From positions 62,001 through 126,000 of the forward strand of contig CBDDBN010000027.1 of the NCBI GenBank assembly GCA_965225735.1: a DNA stretch of 64,000 bases. Reading direction: 5' to 3'. The position numbers and the translations under genes are program-made. The notes under the pieces were generated by a model, which had not been told where the DNA came from, searched no databases, and worked only from the letters and a program-made list of their open reading frames with translations. Below are positions 16,986 to 25,571 of the stretch, one piece after another. Within the stretch, counting starts at the first letter, position 1, and every line of letters begins with the position of its first letter. The stretch comes from Denitrobaculum sp965225735. GTDB lineage: Bacteria; Pseudomonadota; Alphaproteobacteria; Kiloniellales; Kiloniellaceae.

Positions 16986-19070
16986 TCAAGCAGCACGCAT
17001 CGATGCGAGAATACTTTCAACAGAGTCGCGCAGCTTCTGTGCTTCTTTCGAGAGCCCCTCGGTGGCGGTGCTGACCTTGTCGGCAGCTTTGCCCGTCTCG
17101 TTGGAAGCTTGGGTCACGCCTTGGATGTTCGAGGTGACCCGTGTGGTGCCGCTCGCGGCTTCCTGGACGTTGTGGGAAATCTCCTGCGTCGCCGCATTTT
17201 GTTCTTCCACGGCGGTCGCAATACCCGAACAAACCTCACTGATTTTCTCAATCGACTGACGCACGCTGCCGATAGCCGACACCGTTTCGTTGGTTGCGGT
17301 CTGCATACTATCGATCTGCTGTGAGATCTCCTCAGTGGCCTTTGCGGTCTGAAGGGCTAGAGATTTAACCTCAGACGCCACGACGGCAAAACCCTTCCCG
17401 GCTTCGCCGGCCCGCGCCGCTTCAATCGTGGCATTCAAAGCCAGCAGATTGGTCTGCTCCGCAATGTCGTTGATCAATGCGATCACGTCGCCGATCTTCT
17501 GTGCGCCTGCGGCCAGGCTTTCAACAGTCGAACTCGTTTGTTCTGCTTGATTGACAGCTTCACTGGTGATCTCCGTCGACTGGGTCACCTGGCGATTGAT
17601 TTCCTTAATCGAACTGGAGAGTTCTTCAGAGGCCGACGCCACAGTTTGCACGTTGGTCGACGCCTGCTCCGCGGCGGTCGCAACTTCGGCTGCCTGCTGA
17701 TCCGTCTGCTGGGCGCTGCCGCTCATGTCGCGAGCGGTCGCCGACATCTCCTCGGCCGCAGACGAAACAGCCTCAACAGCAGATTTAATGCTGCTCTCCA
17801 AATCGTCGGCCAGTTTCAAAGCTGCCTGGCGCTTCTCTTCCTCAGCGCGGGCCTCCTGCTCCGTCTGCTGTGCAGCCAAGCGTTCCGCCTCAATGGCGGT
17901 GTCTTTGAAAACCTGGACGGCCTCAGCCATCTGCCCCAACTCGTCGCGCCGATTGCGGGCAGGAACCTCGATGCCGTTGTTACCGCCGGCAAGCTCGCGC
18001 ATGGCACCGGTCATCCCGGATAGAGGGCGCGCGATACCTATTATCAGGAACCAGGCGGTAACGGCGATCAACAGGGCACAGAAAATAGCAACAACGGATT
18101 CCACTATAAGAGCGGTTCGCGCATTGCTCAGCGCGTCCTCGACATTCCGCGCATTGGTCTCTGCCGCAAGTTTGACAAGGCTGACAGCTGTTTGCAGCGC
18201 CCTCTCCGAGCGCTCAAAAAGGGAAGCGAAGTCGACTGGATACTCGCCGCTTTCCGACACCGCAAACAGCTCATTGCGAAGCTTGTCATACTCTTGGAAA
18301 TAGGCATCACCAACCTGTGCGATCTGACTACGAACCTCGGCCGAAAGAAGCGGTGAGCTCTGGATCGCGGCAAGACGGTTCCAGGCATACAAAGCCAGCC
18401 CATGGTTCCTTGTCATATAAGCCAGGTCGCTCCGCGTGAGCGGTTCGCGGCGCGCGGTTGCGATGGCAAAAAGCGTGCGCTCTCGCCCGCCGAATTCGCG
18501 TACTGCCCAAGCACTCTGGATCACCACATCCGTTGCGATCATGTTGGACGGCGCTTCTCTGATGAGATCGCGCATCGTGTCCCCCAGCGAATTCAAGCTC
18601 GAGACAATCGATTTGATGTTTTTGGGAATGTCGTGCATGGCTGATTTTTCGCGGCCTTCAATGCCATCGGCCATAAGTTTATCGGCCTGCGTTCGGAGGA
18701 CAGCCATCTGTTCCAGGTAGGAGTCTAGTCGCTCGACAAGCTCGCTGCGGCCCTCGATCGCCGAAGCCGCCACCAACTTTTCCCGTGTGACAGCGAACTG
18801 CTCTTGGGACAACTCACGCTGCCGATCGATCATCCCTTTGATATCTGCAGAAACTGGCGGATCCAGAAACAACGCGACCTGCGTCAGCGAACGCTCCAGC
18901 GAGAGCTCAATGGTCGCCTCCGACATTGAACCCAGTACGTTCACGGCCTCGGCGGCGCCGTCCAGATCCTTGAGCGCGCGCCACTCACGGTAGATAGTGA
19001 ACACGACGGCAGCCCCAATAACTACCGCCAGAAGTACGCTTATTGTAAGCGCTGTCCGCTTGATCGACAT
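16986..19070 (-). CDS. Methyl-accepting chemotaxis protein
   Basis: A 694-residue chemoreceptor: transmembrane helix 1 at about 7-27, a long helical periplasmic sensor (30-318), transmembrane helix 2 at about 320-347, then HAMP (about 345-400) and a cytoplasmic signalling domain. The highly conserved hairpin tip is DIAEQTNLLALNATIEAARA followed by GEAGKGFAVVA. Glu/Gln-rich heptads on both arms supply methylation sites. No C-terminal NWETF-like tether for CheR is present (ends ESILASMRAA). No che genes are in the window. The ligand is unknown. Confidence 0.95.
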   Translation of the reverse strand: MSIKRTALTISVLLAVVIGAAVVFTIYREWRALKDLDGAAEAVNVLGSMSEATIELSLERSLTQVALFLDPPVSADIKGMIDRQRELSQEQFAVTREKLVAASAIEGRSELVERLDSYLEQMAVLRTQADKLMADGIEGREKSAMHDIPKNIKSIVSSLNSLGDTMRDLIREAPSNMIATDVVIQSAWAVREFGGRERTLFAIATARREPLTRSDLAYMTRNHGLALYAWNRLAAIQSSPLLSAEVRSQIAQVGDAYFQEYDKLRNELFAVSESGEYPVDFASLFERSERALQTAVSLVKLAAETNARNVEDALSNARTALIVESVVAIFCALLIAVTAWFLIIGIARPLSGMTGAMRELAGGNNGIEVPARNRRDELGQMAEAVQVFKDTAIEAERLAAQQTEQEARAEEEKRQAALKLADDLESSIKSAVEAVSSAAEEMSATARDMSGSAQQTDQQAAEVATAAEQASTNVQTVASASEELSSSIKEINRQVTQSTEITSEAVNQAEQTSSTVESLAAGAQKIGDVIALINDIAEQTNLLALNATIEAARAGEAGKGFAVVASEVKSLALQTAKATEEISQQIDSMQTATNETVSAIGSVRQSIEKISEVCSGIATAVEEQNAATQEISHNVQEAASGTTRVTSNIQGVTQASNETGKAADKVSTATEGLSKEAQKLRDSVESILASMRAA

Positions 19071-19512
19071 GATGATCGGTCCCCGACTATTCTACATCCA
19101 ACACTTCGCAACCGAGGCGAGCGTCAATTAAAATTTGGTATGTAAAAAATACCTTGAAATAATTAAAGGTTGGATAACTTGAATCTTGTTCATCTAGTTG
19201 GCGTAATTATTTGAACGTAAGGCACAACAATCCCTTTCTAGTTGTTTCAAAATTTAATATACACTATCAAAGGTTTTGTATTGCGTGTTACGGCCGCTTT
19301 CCGAGCAACTTCTTGAACGAAATACTGAGATTTTTCGGCCATCCAGGGCACAGCCCTTAAAGCGGTCACGTCACGGACAACTTCCAAGTTTCGTCTTCTC
19401 TAAGGGGCGGTCGAACGGAGGCTATTGGACTTTCGCGGCCCTCGCGCGTTTCAATAGTGTTTAGGACGATGAGAACTCGAGTTTAAGAGCGGTCGCTTCG
19501 CTACTTTTGTGT
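19071..19512. other. AT-rich intergenic region
   Basis: The 442 bp between the start of the chemoreceptor gene and the end of the Crp-like gene, both on the minus strand, contain the chemoreceptor promoter. An AT-rich tract lies at 19125-19260, with a small inverted repeat GGTAT-N7-ATACC at 19137-19153. The only open frame, on the plus strand, has no supporting features. I see no gene. Confidence 0.5.
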
Positions 19513-20067
19513 TCACGTAACCTGACGGCTTCGTCTCGCAAAAGCCCGCGCGAGGGTCTTTTGCGTCAAGCCGAGATCATCCGCCAAGAGCTTCAGATTA
19601 GGCTTCCCGGACAGCTTTCCATTCCGCCAAGCAAGCCAGGCCTCTAGCCGTTCTTCGGCTGTCTTCAGAACCAGGATTTCCGACCGAGCCCTCGCCGCCT
19701 CGAGACTTAGCGCGAGATGCGCTGCCCAAGCGGACGACAGTACAGCGCTTTCTTCGATCAAACTCAGAAAGCGCGCGGTGGGAAGGCTCCGCACACTGCA
19801 CTCGGACAGGCAGAGCCCATCGTAGTCATAGCGTTCGGCATAGAGAGAGGCCTCGGCGAGGACGGCCGGCCCCCGGATGCTTTGCAGGATTAGTTCCCTA
19901 TTATCTGGCAGCAGACGCGCAAGCTTCACGTCACCCGCGTCCAAAAGAAAGGCCTTGGTCACCTCTTCGCCACGTCTGAAGAGCCGGTCGCCGGGGCCGA
20001 AATGCGCTTCTTTTCCGGCCTTGTCAGCAAGCGCGTCGAAAATCTCAAGCAGCATGCCCTCGATCAT
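19513..20067 (-). CDS. Crp/Fnr-like cyclic-nucleotide-binding-fold regulator
   Basis: This regulator of about 184 residues has an N-terminal cNMP-binding-like beta barrel (FGPGDRLFRRGEEVTKAFLLDAGDVKLARL) and a short C-terminal HTH (LKLLADDLGLTQKTLARAFA). The protein is shorter than typical Crp (about 210). No Cys cluster for an Fe-S centre is seen, so it is not an Fnr oxygen sensor. The start is uncertain: ATG at 20067 is used here, a TTG at 20100 would add 11 residues and an ATG at 20055 would remove 4; none has a strong Shine-Dalgarno. Ligand unknown. Confidence 0.78.
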   Translation of the reverse strand: MIEGMLLEIFDALADKAGKEAHFGPGDRLFRRGEEVTKAFLLDAGDVKLARLLPDNRELILQSIRGPAVLAEASLYAERYDYDGLCLSECSVRSLPTARFLSLIEESAVLSSAWAAHLALSLEAARARSEILVLKTAEERLEAWLAWRNGKLSGKPNLKLLADDLGLTQKTLARAFARRSRQVT

Positions 20068-20665
20068 GCCAAGGAATTCATTCAGGCCGCAAGCCCCCAA
20101 GATGAAGAGCTTATCGGACTCCGTGGCACCTCTTCCTATGACCAGTCGATCACTGACTTCGATTTCATAGGACCCATTGTCGGCGCCAACTCGCTATGTG
20201 CGTCTTACGAAGCGGTTCTTTGCGCATACGCCAGATCGCGCTCAGCCCGCCGTCAAGACAGCGCGCCGCTGCAGCGCAAAACTAGGATGGTGGGATTCTA
20301 AGGTCGACAAATGAGCAGAATTACCGGAAAAGTGGTATCGCAGGACGTCGGGACCTTCAACACAAAGGCAAGTCTGGCCCTCGGGGGGCGGATTGCGCGC
20401 TATCGCGATGAAACATCAGTCACCGCATTTGAAAATCCTGTAAGCCTCTCATTAAATTATTATTTCTGATGGTTAACGGCGAACACATTTCAAGGCTTGT
20501 GTAAAAAAAAAGTTTGAAATACCTATTTTTGTCGAATCGTTCCAAAAAATTTTCTCGTTCTCATACCTAAAAGTTGAAATGTCCTGGTTGAAGATTTCAC
20601 CAGAGGTTTTTCTACTTTTGCGCGGGATATATTGGAGCGTGCAACGCAAACTAAGGGTAACTCTT
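20068..20665. other. Long upstream region of the porin gene
   Basis: About 600 bp separate the Crp-like gene from the porin. The first part is the divergent promoter side of the Crp-like gene. A 52-codon frame at 20311-20469 is listed separately. From 20440 to 20660 the sequence is AT-rich and must hold the porin promoter and 5' leader, but I could not fix a -35/-10 pair. Confidence 0.45.
20311..20469 (+). CDS. Small ORF with an outer-membrane-protein-like C terminus
   Basis: A 52-residue open frame whose ATG has AAGG 7 bp upstream. It ends in SLSLNYYF, the alternating pattern with terminal Phe recognised by the BAM complex, and the middle (SLALGGRIARYRDETSV) alternates polar and hydrophobic residues as in beta strands. 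It has no signal peptide. It could be the leftover C terminus of a decayed beta-barrel gene, or chance. The porin gene follows 196 bp later on the same strand. Confidence 0.3.
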   Translation: MSRITGKVVSQDVGTFNTKASLALGGRIARYRDETSVTAFENPVSLSLNYYF

Positions 20666-21736
20666 ATGAAAAAGATCCTTCTTGGAAGCACTGCGCTTGT
20701 CGCCGCCGGTATGATGGTAGCGCCAGCAGTACAGGCCGAAGATCCCATTCAGTTGGGGGTCGGCGGCTTCATGGAGCAGTACTTTGGTTACGGTTCTTCC
20801 GATATCGATGATCGCGACCATTTTGACCAGAAGTCTGACTCAGAGATCATCTTCTCCGGTTCGACCACTCTGGACAACGGCATCCAGTTCGGCGTGAACG
20901 TTCAGCTTGAAGGCAACACCTCGGGTGACACCATCGACGAATCCTACGCCTTCATTAATGGCGACTTCGGCCGCATCCTGCTGGGTTCTGAAAACTCCGC
21001 CGGTTATCTCATGTCCATGGAAGCACCGAACGTGGGCATCGGCATTAACTCCGGCGACCAGGGTGACTGGGTCCCGGTCGAGTCCGACGCCAATTTCGCG
21101 GCGCGCGGAACGCTCGGCGCAACCACGCTCGAAAACGCCGTGGTCAACGACGCCAACCGCGTAACCTACTTCACGCCGCGTTTCTCCGGATTTCAGGGCG
21201 GTATCTCCTACACACCCGACGCCGGTGAAGACAACAACGATCAACCGAGCGAAAACGCCGAATTCCACGATGGTATCGACGTTGGCATCAACTTCAACGA
21301 CAACATCGGCGGAGTCGACGTTGAAGCATTTGGCCGTTACGGAACAGCCAGCAATGATGCGCCAGGTGGCGACGATCCGGAGGTGTTCGGTGCCGGTGTC
21401 GCACTCGGTTACGCAGGCTTCAAGGTTGGTGGCTCCTACGGTCAGCAGGAGGAAGCCGGGGAGAACGAAGGGATGGCCTGGGACGTTGGCGCATCCTACG
21501 AAACCGGACCTTGGGGTGTTTCCCTCGCTTATTTCTATGGCGAGGCGGAAGGCTCTGCAGCTAGCGGCGACGAAGAAGTGCAGACCATCGAGGCAGCCGC
21601 CAGCTATGCGCTCGGCCCGGGCATCAAAGTTATCGGATCCGTCGGTTATAACGACTTCGATGACGATGAAACCGGCGCTGCAGACGACAGCAATGACGGC
21701 TACTGGGTCGTGACCGGTATCAAGCTCTCCTTCTAG
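20666..21736 (+). CDS. Outer-membrane porin (Gram-negative type)
   Basis: The 356-residue precursor has a classical signal peptide (MKKILLGSTALVAAGMMVAP) with an AxA-type cleavage site at VQA-ED, after residue 24. The mature chain is acidic, rich in Gly/Asp and alternating strand pattern, and ends in VVTGIKLSF with the terminal Phe used for outer-membrane insertion. The start at 20666 is preferred over an in-frame ATG 87 bp upstream because the signal peptide begins here. Such porins form trimeric diffusion pores. A strong terminator follows at 21761. Confidence 0.92.
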   Translation: MKKILLGSTALVAAGMMVAPAVQAEDPIQLGVGGFMEQYFGYGSSDIDDRDHFDQKSDSEIIFSGSTTLDNGIQFGVNVQLEGNTSGDTIDESYAFINGDFGRILLGSENSAGYLMSMEAPNVGIGINSGDQGDWVPVESDANFAARGTLGATTLENAVVNDANRVTYFTPRFSGFQGGISYTPDAGEDNNDQPSENAEFHDGIDVGINFNDNIGGVDVEAFGRYGTASNDAPGGDDPEVFGAGVALGYAGFKVGGSYGQQEEAGENEGMAWDVGASYETGPWGVSLAYFYGEAEGSAASGDEEVQTIEAAASYALGPGIKVIGSVGYNDFDDDETGAADDSNDGYWVVTGIKLSF

Positions 21737-21760
21737 GAGCCTGTCGCGATCGGCATTCAA

Positions 21761-21787
21761 GGGAGCGGCTCGCCGCTCCCTTTTTCT
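21761..21787 (+). terminator. Rho-independent terminator of the porin gene
   Basis: A perfect GGGAGCGG-CTCG-CCGCTCCC hairpin (8-bp arms, 4-base loop) is followed by TTTTTC, 25 bp after the porin stop codon. Confidence 0.92.
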
Positions 21788-21882
21788 TCGGCCCTCCCCG
21801 GCAATGAACCGGAATGCGAAAGACGCCGAGAACTGCACCGAAAACTGCGTGGCAAAAGCCTCCGCCACCGCGGGACGGTTAT

Positions 21883-22176
21883 TTAAGCCGCCGCGCCTTC
21901 GACGATGATGAAGTCGGCGTCCGCCACCGCGTTGCGGATTTTTCTGGCCGACTGATACTCGGGACTCCGATAGCAGGCCGTCGCGGTTTCGTAATCCTTG
22001 AATTCGACCACGACATTGCGCTCACGTGCGTCGCCTTCCATGGCCTCGTAAGCACCCCCGCGCACCAGGAAACGGGCACCGAACTTTTCGAAGGCCGGCT
22101 TCGCCGCCTGGAGATACTGGGGATAACGCGCCGCCTCACGCAAGCTGACACGAACGATCCAATAGGCTTTGGGCAT
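21883..22176 (-). CDS. DUF1330 domain-containing protein
   Basis: A 97-residue protein of the DUF1330 dimeric alpha/beta-barrel group: AYWIVRVSLREAARYPQYL at the N terminus, RFLVRGGAYEAMEGDARERN in the middle and VVEFKDYETATACYRSPEYQ near the end are the recognisable blocks. Length is normal. The function of the family is not established. It lies 36 bp downstream of the globin gene on the same strand and may be co-transcribed with it. Confidence 0.93.
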   Translation of the reverse strand: MPKAYWIVRVSLREAARYPQYLQAAKPAFEKFGARFLVRGGAYEAMEGDARERNVVVEFKDYETATACYRSPEYQSARKIRNAVADADFIIVEGAAA

Positions 22177-22212
22177 AACTCAATTCCCCTGTGGCAAATG
22201 TATGTCGGATTG

Positions 22213-22665
22213 TCACTGAACAGCGGTTCCACTGTGTCCGGCCGCGGGCATTTCCGACGCCGCCGCGGCCGCCGTCATGGTCCCGGCGATCAGGCCGTAG
22301 GCGGCCGCCCAGGCGCGCGATGTATCGGGCGTCCAGTCCGCGCCCAGCCCCTCTTCGAGAGTGGCGAGCAACGCGGCGCCGACGGTATCGTAGTGGCTGT
22401 CCTTCACGCCATAAACCGCATGGCGCCGGCCAAGCTCTTGCAATTGCGGGATAATTTCCTCCGGGCGCTCCAGACAGCCAATCACGCCGGCCAGGGCCTG
22501 CGCCAATTTCACTCGCTGCGCCGCCATGTCCGCGCCGCCGAAGAGCGCGCGCAGCTCGGGATCAATGGCGAAGAGCTTCTCGTAAAAGACTTCGACCGCC
22601 TGGTTTGAAATGGGCGCGATCTTTCCCCATCCCTGACGGATCAGGACAATCTGTTCGGGGGACAT
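22213..22665 (-). CDS. Single-domain globin (bacterial haemoglobin type)
   Basis: A 150-residue haem protein of the Vitreoscilla/flavohaemoglobin globin type. Tyr28 (B10 position) in VEVFYEKLF and the proximal His82 in GRRHAVYGVKDSHY are visible, with the TP-TSRAWAAAYG motif of helix G-H. There is no reductase domain. The start at 22665 has GGAG 9 bp upstream; an ATG 51 bp further out is less likely. Bacterial globins bind O2 or detoxify NO with a separate reductase. It diverges from a LysR gene, which may control it. Confidence 0.92.
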   Translation of the reverse strand: MSPEQIVLIRQGWGKIAPISNQAVEVFYEKLFAIDPELRALFGGADMAAQRVKLAQALAGVIGCLERPEEIIPQLQELGRRHAVYGVKDSHYDTVGAALLATLEEGLGADWTPDTSRAWAAAYGLIAGTMTAAAAASEMPAAGHSGTAVQ

Positions 22666-22761
22666 TTTCGAAATCTCCAATGCTATCGACTGTTTATGCG
22701 ATTTACCGCCGGACAAGCTTCAAGGCTTCTTCGGCTGCCCATGTTCATAGCAATTGCCAAC

Positions 22762-22775
22762 CATTTCAAAAAATG
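22762..22775. promoter_or_regulatory. Palindrome between globin and LysR genes, candidate LysR box
   Basis: CATTT-CAAA-AAATG lies in the AT-rich divergent region, 37 bp before the LysR start and about 97 bp before the globin start. LysR proteins bind interrupted palindromes containing T-N11-A near divergent targets, so this is a plausible site; the assignment rests on position alone. Confidence 0.35.
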
Positions 22776-22811
22776 AATAATTATGATGATAATATTCTTT
22801 TGGAGAGATGA

Positions 22812-23675
22812 ATGGATCTATCCGATCTACGGATCTTCACAGCGGTGGTCGAGGAAGGCGGAATCACACGCGCCGCCGAACGCCTGCATCGCGTCCAGTC
22901 CAATGTGACCACCCGGATCCGCCAGCTCGAGGAGGATCTCGGTGTCCCCCTCTTCATCCGCGAAGGCAAGCGTCTGCATCTTTCCCCTGCCGGACAGATC
23001 CTGCAGGACTACGCCGGGCGCCTCTTGAAGCTTGCCGAAGAGACGCGCGAGGCGGTGCACGAGAGCACCCCGCGGGGCCTCTTCCGGCTCGGCTCCATGG
23101 AAAGCACCGCGGCCGTGCGTCTGCCCAAGCCCCTGGCACGCTTCAATAAACTCTACCCCGAAGTCGAGCTAGAACTGCGCACCGGCAACCCGACGCAGCT
23201 TGGTGAAGCCCTGCTGGCTGGCGAACTGGACGCCGCCCTGATGGCCGAGCCGGTTACCGCAAGCCGGTTCGAGTCCCTCGTCGCCTTCGAAGAAGAGCCG
23301 GTGATCGTGACCGCGAAAGACCACCCCGCACTTGAAGAACCGGAAGGCACGCCCTCGACGATCCTGGTCTTCGAGCACGGCTGCCCTCACCGCCGTCAGC
23401 TCGAAGGCTGGTTTACCGCGCGCAACGAAACGCCTGAGCGCGTCATCGAACTGGCCTCTTATCACGCTCTGCTCGGCTGCGTTCTCGCCGGCATGGGCGC
23501 CGCCCTGCTGCCCAAGAGCGTGCTCACCACCTTTCCCGAGAGCAAACGCCTGAAAGTCCACAAGCTTGAAGCGGGAGAAGACCGCCTGCAAACGCTTCTG
23601 GTCTGGCGCAAAGGCGCCTTTTCGCCAAAGGTGAAGGCCTTAGCCGAGATCCTCGCGCCGAATAAAACAACCTAG
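22812..23675 (+). CDS. LysR family transcriptional regulator
   Basis: The 287-residue regulator has the standard N-terminal HTH (LRIFTAVVEEGGITRAAERL then RVQSNVTTRIRQLEEDLGVPLFIREGK) and a LysR substrate-binding domain (from about 90). A TTGGAGAGATGA site directly precedes the start. It diverges from the globin/DUF1330 unit across 146 bp, the normal arrangement for a LysR regulator and its target. Effector unknown. Confidence 0.92.
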   Translation: MDLSDLRIFTAVVEEGGITRAAERLHRVQSNVTTRIRQLEEDLGVPLFIREGKRLHLSPAGQILQDYAGRLLKLAEETREAVHESTPRGLFRLGSMESTAAVRLPKPLARFNKLYPEVELELRTGNPTQLGEALLAGELDAALMAEPVTASRFESLVAFEEEPVIVTAKDHPALEEPEGTPSTILVFEHGCPHRRQLEGWFTARNETPERVIELASYHALLGCVLAGMGAALLPKSVLTTFPESKRLKVHKLEAGEDRLQTLLVWRKGAFSPKVKALAEILAPNKTT

Positions 23676-23804
23676 AGGTTGAGGCAGGTCCAACGACCGC
23701 TGCGCAGCCGTGCAGTCGAATTGTTACTGCATTCTTTTCAGGCCGCGTTGCTCGCCGATTGGGCAACGACGCCCTCTCCAGCAGTCAAAACCACTGTATT
23801 TTTG

Positions 23805-23822
23805 TGTCGATCTTGCTCGACA
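23805..23822. promoter_or_regulatory. Inverted repeat upstream of the amt promoter
   Basis: TGTCGA-TCTTGC-TCGACA is a perfect repeat with 6-bp arms and a 6-bp spacer, 38 bp before the sigma-54 candidate. It does not match the usual NtrC half-site (TGCAC), so the binder may be another activator. Function inferred from position. Confidence 0.35.
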
Positions 23823-23860
23823 TCGCCTCAAACCATTGAAATTCAACAACACCTGATTTC

Positions 23861-23876
23861 TGGCATGGCACTCGCA
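23861..23876 (+). promoter_or_regulatory. Candidate sigma-54 (RpoN) promoter of the ammonium transporter
   Basis: TGGCATGGCACTCGCA fits the sigma-54 consensus TGGCACG-N4-TTGCA at all but two positions, and the essential GG and GC dinucleotides are exactly 10 bp apart. It lies about 108 bp before the amt start. Sigma-54/NtrC control of ammonium transporters is well established in Proteobacteria, which supports the reading. Confidence 0.65.
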
Positions 23877-23984
23877 TAGAAATCCGGGAGTTTCAGGTCG
23901 CGAAAAAGGGGACGCCTGGGACGAGGGGGTAAACGCACTTTGGACGAAAGGATGTGAATCACGCTGGAGATTTAGGAGAGCAAA

Positions 23985-25313
23985 ATGGAACAACAGATCG
24001 TTGAGCTCACGGAAAAGCTCGCGGCGCTGGAGGCAGCACACAGCATGTCCGGCACCATCAATATGGAGATCTTCTATTGGTGGTGTACTGGATTGATGGT
24101 TGTCATTCACGCAGGTTTTTTGGCTTACGAAATGGGGGCTTCGCGCGCCAAGAACGTACTCGCTTCCGGTATCAAGAACATTCTGGCATTCGCCTTTATC
24201 ATCCCGACTTTTTTCTTTTTCGGCTGGTGGATCTATCTGGCTTTCCCAAACGGTCTGATCCCTTCCGCTGACGGCGCCGCCGGTCTTCCCTGGTCCGAGT
24301 TCATGGGACCAAATCTGGCGGACAATGCGACCGGTGTCTTCTGGGCGGCATTCACGCTTTTCGCTGCGACGACCGCTTCCATCTTTTCCGGTGCGGTGAT
24401 CGAACGCATCCGCATGAGCGCTTTTATCATCCTGGCAGTTTTGTTGGGTTCGGTCGTCTGGATCCTGGGCGCGTCCTGGGGCTGGCACCCGACGGGATGG
24501 CTAACCGCAAAACTCGGCTATCACGATGTCGGCGCGGCTGGCGTTGTGCACATGATTGCCGGATTTTTCGCGCTCGCGGTCTGCATCAATCTGGGGCCGC
24601 GTGTCGGCAAGTATGCCGCCGACGGTACACCGAATGTTCTGAAGGCACACAATGTGCCTTTCACGATCACCGGCCTCATGCTGATTATCGTTGGCTTCTT
24701 CGGCTTTCTCGGTGGCTGCATCATCTATATCACGGGCGATCAATGGCAGAACATCTACGGCCAGCCAGCAACCCTTTCAGCCTTTGCGTTCAACACACTG
24801 ATGGGTTTCGCCGGCGGAATTATCGGCGCCTGGGTCAAAACACGCGACCCTTTTTGGATGATGTCAGGCGCACTCGTAGGTATCTTCTGCGCGGCATCCG
24901 GCCTCGACATCTATTACCCGCCTCTTGCATTCCTACTCGGTCTCTTTGGCGGCTACGTTGTTCCAATGGTCGCTAGTCTGGTTGAAAAGCTTGGGGTCGA
25001 CGATGCTGTCGGCGCCTTCGCGGTGCATGGCGTCGGCGGTACGATCGGCGTTATCGCCTGCGGCCTCTTTGCGTCCGGATATCCAAACGTCGGTGAGGGT
25101 TTTCCACCCGTCACGCTTTACGGGCAAGTCATTGGCGCGCTTGTGATGGCGGGTCTCGGTTTCGGCAGCGGCTTCGTTGCCTCCTACATCCTCAAATCCC
25201 TCGGACTCTTGAGAGTTCCCGACGCCGTCCAGATGATCGGACTCGATAAGACGAAGGTACCGATCGAAGCCTACCCCGAGGCAAGCGGCCTCACGCACGC
25301 CCCGGCAGAATAG
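23985..25313 (+). CDS. amt: Ammonium transporter (Amt family)
   Basis: The 442-residue inner-membrane protein has the Amt/MEP fold, about 11 helices. Conserved pore residues are visible: Asp181 and His189 in HDVGAAGVVHMIAGFF, and the second twin-His partner His348 in AFAVHGVGGTIG. Before the first helix there is a short heptad-like helix (QQIVELTEKLAALEAAHS), unlike the signal-peptide start of AmtB, so the N-terminal layout is unusual. Function: NH4+/NH3 uptake under nitrogen limitation. The expected glnK gene is not adjacent; instead a 57-codon membrane-protein gene follows 23 bp downstream. Confidence 0.95.
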   Translation: MEQQIVELTEKLAALEAAHSMSGTINMEIFYWWCTGLMVVIHAGFLAYEMGASRAKNVLASGIKNILAFAFIIPTFFFFGWWIYLAFPNGLIPSADGAAGLPWSEFMGPNLADNATGVFWAAFTLFAATTASIFSGAVIERIRMSAFIILAVLLGSVVWILGASWGWHPTGWLTAKLGYHDVGAAGVVHMIAGFFALAVCINLGPRVGKYAADGTPNVLKAHNVPFTITGLMLIIVGFFGFLGGCIIYITGDQWQNIYGQPATLSAFAFNTLMGFAGGIIGAWVKTRDPFWMMSGALVGIFCAASGLDIYYPPLAFLLGLFGGYVVPMVASLVEKLGVDDAVGAFAVHGVGGTIGVIACGLFASGYPNVGEGFPPVTLYGQVIGALVMAGLGFGSGFVASYILKSLGLLRVPDAVQMIGLDKTKVPIEAYPEASGLTHAPAE

Positions 25314-25336
25314 CCCCAAAGACAAAGGAAACGACA

Positions 25337-25510
25337 ATGAACTCAGCACCTTTTGAAACCTGGGAAGGCGCCGAAGCGATTTTTACCTTCGCCGACAACC
25401 CATCCATTATGGGTATCATCTTGATCCTGGCAGTCATCGCTTGCTTCGGAGCCATCTGGCTGGGCGGCGTTCATGAAACGGAAGCCTACCGAAAGAACTG
25501 CCCCGAGTAA
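25337..25510 (+). CDS. 57-residue single-pass membrane protein co-transcribed with amt
   Basis: The ATG has AAAGGAAA 7 bp upstream, 23 bp after the amt stop codon. The product starts MNSAPFETWEGAEAIFTFAD, has one hydrophobic helix at about 24-43 (IMGIILILAVIACFGAIWLG) and ends in a short polar tail HETEAYRKNCPE. Two hairpins follow the stop, so amt and this gene form one transcript. I do not recognise the family. The position suggests an accessory subunit or regulator of the transporter, which is inference. Its codon use matches its neighbours. Confidence 0.75.
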   Translation: MNSAPFETWEGAEAIFTFADNPSIMGIILILAVIACFGAIWLGGVHETEAYRKNCPE

Positions 25511-25529
25511 CATGTGTTTGGGGGAGAAT

Positions 25530-25571
25530 GGCGGAAAACCGCCTAAATGGGCGAGGTGAAAACCTCGCCCA
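25530..25571 (+). terminator. Tandem hairpins ending the amt transcript
   Basis: Hairpin 1 is GGCGG-AAAA-CCGCC at 25530-25543. Hairpin 2 is TGGGCGAGGT-GAAA-ACCTCGCCCA at 25548-25571, with 10-bp perfect arms and a GAAA tetraloop, followed by the pyrimidine-rich CTTCTCTTTC. They start 20 bp after the small gene's stop codon. Confidence 0.82.

Larger units (their letters stand above)
23676..23984. other. Upstream region of the ammonium transporter gene
   Basis: The 309 bp contain no gene. They hold a sigma-54-type promoter candidate and an upstream inverted repeat (listed separately), then about 108 bp of leader to the Shine-Dalgarno TTAGGAGAGC before 23985. Confidence 0.6.

Noticed and set aside
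16714..16989. 91-codon minus-strand frame upstream of the LysR gene
   Set aside because: No ribosome-binding site, overlaps the chemoreceptor stop, and no family features.
20840..21868. 342-codon minus-strand frame opposite the porin
   Set aside because: Antisense of a well-defined porin with signal peptide, C-terminal Phe and terminator.
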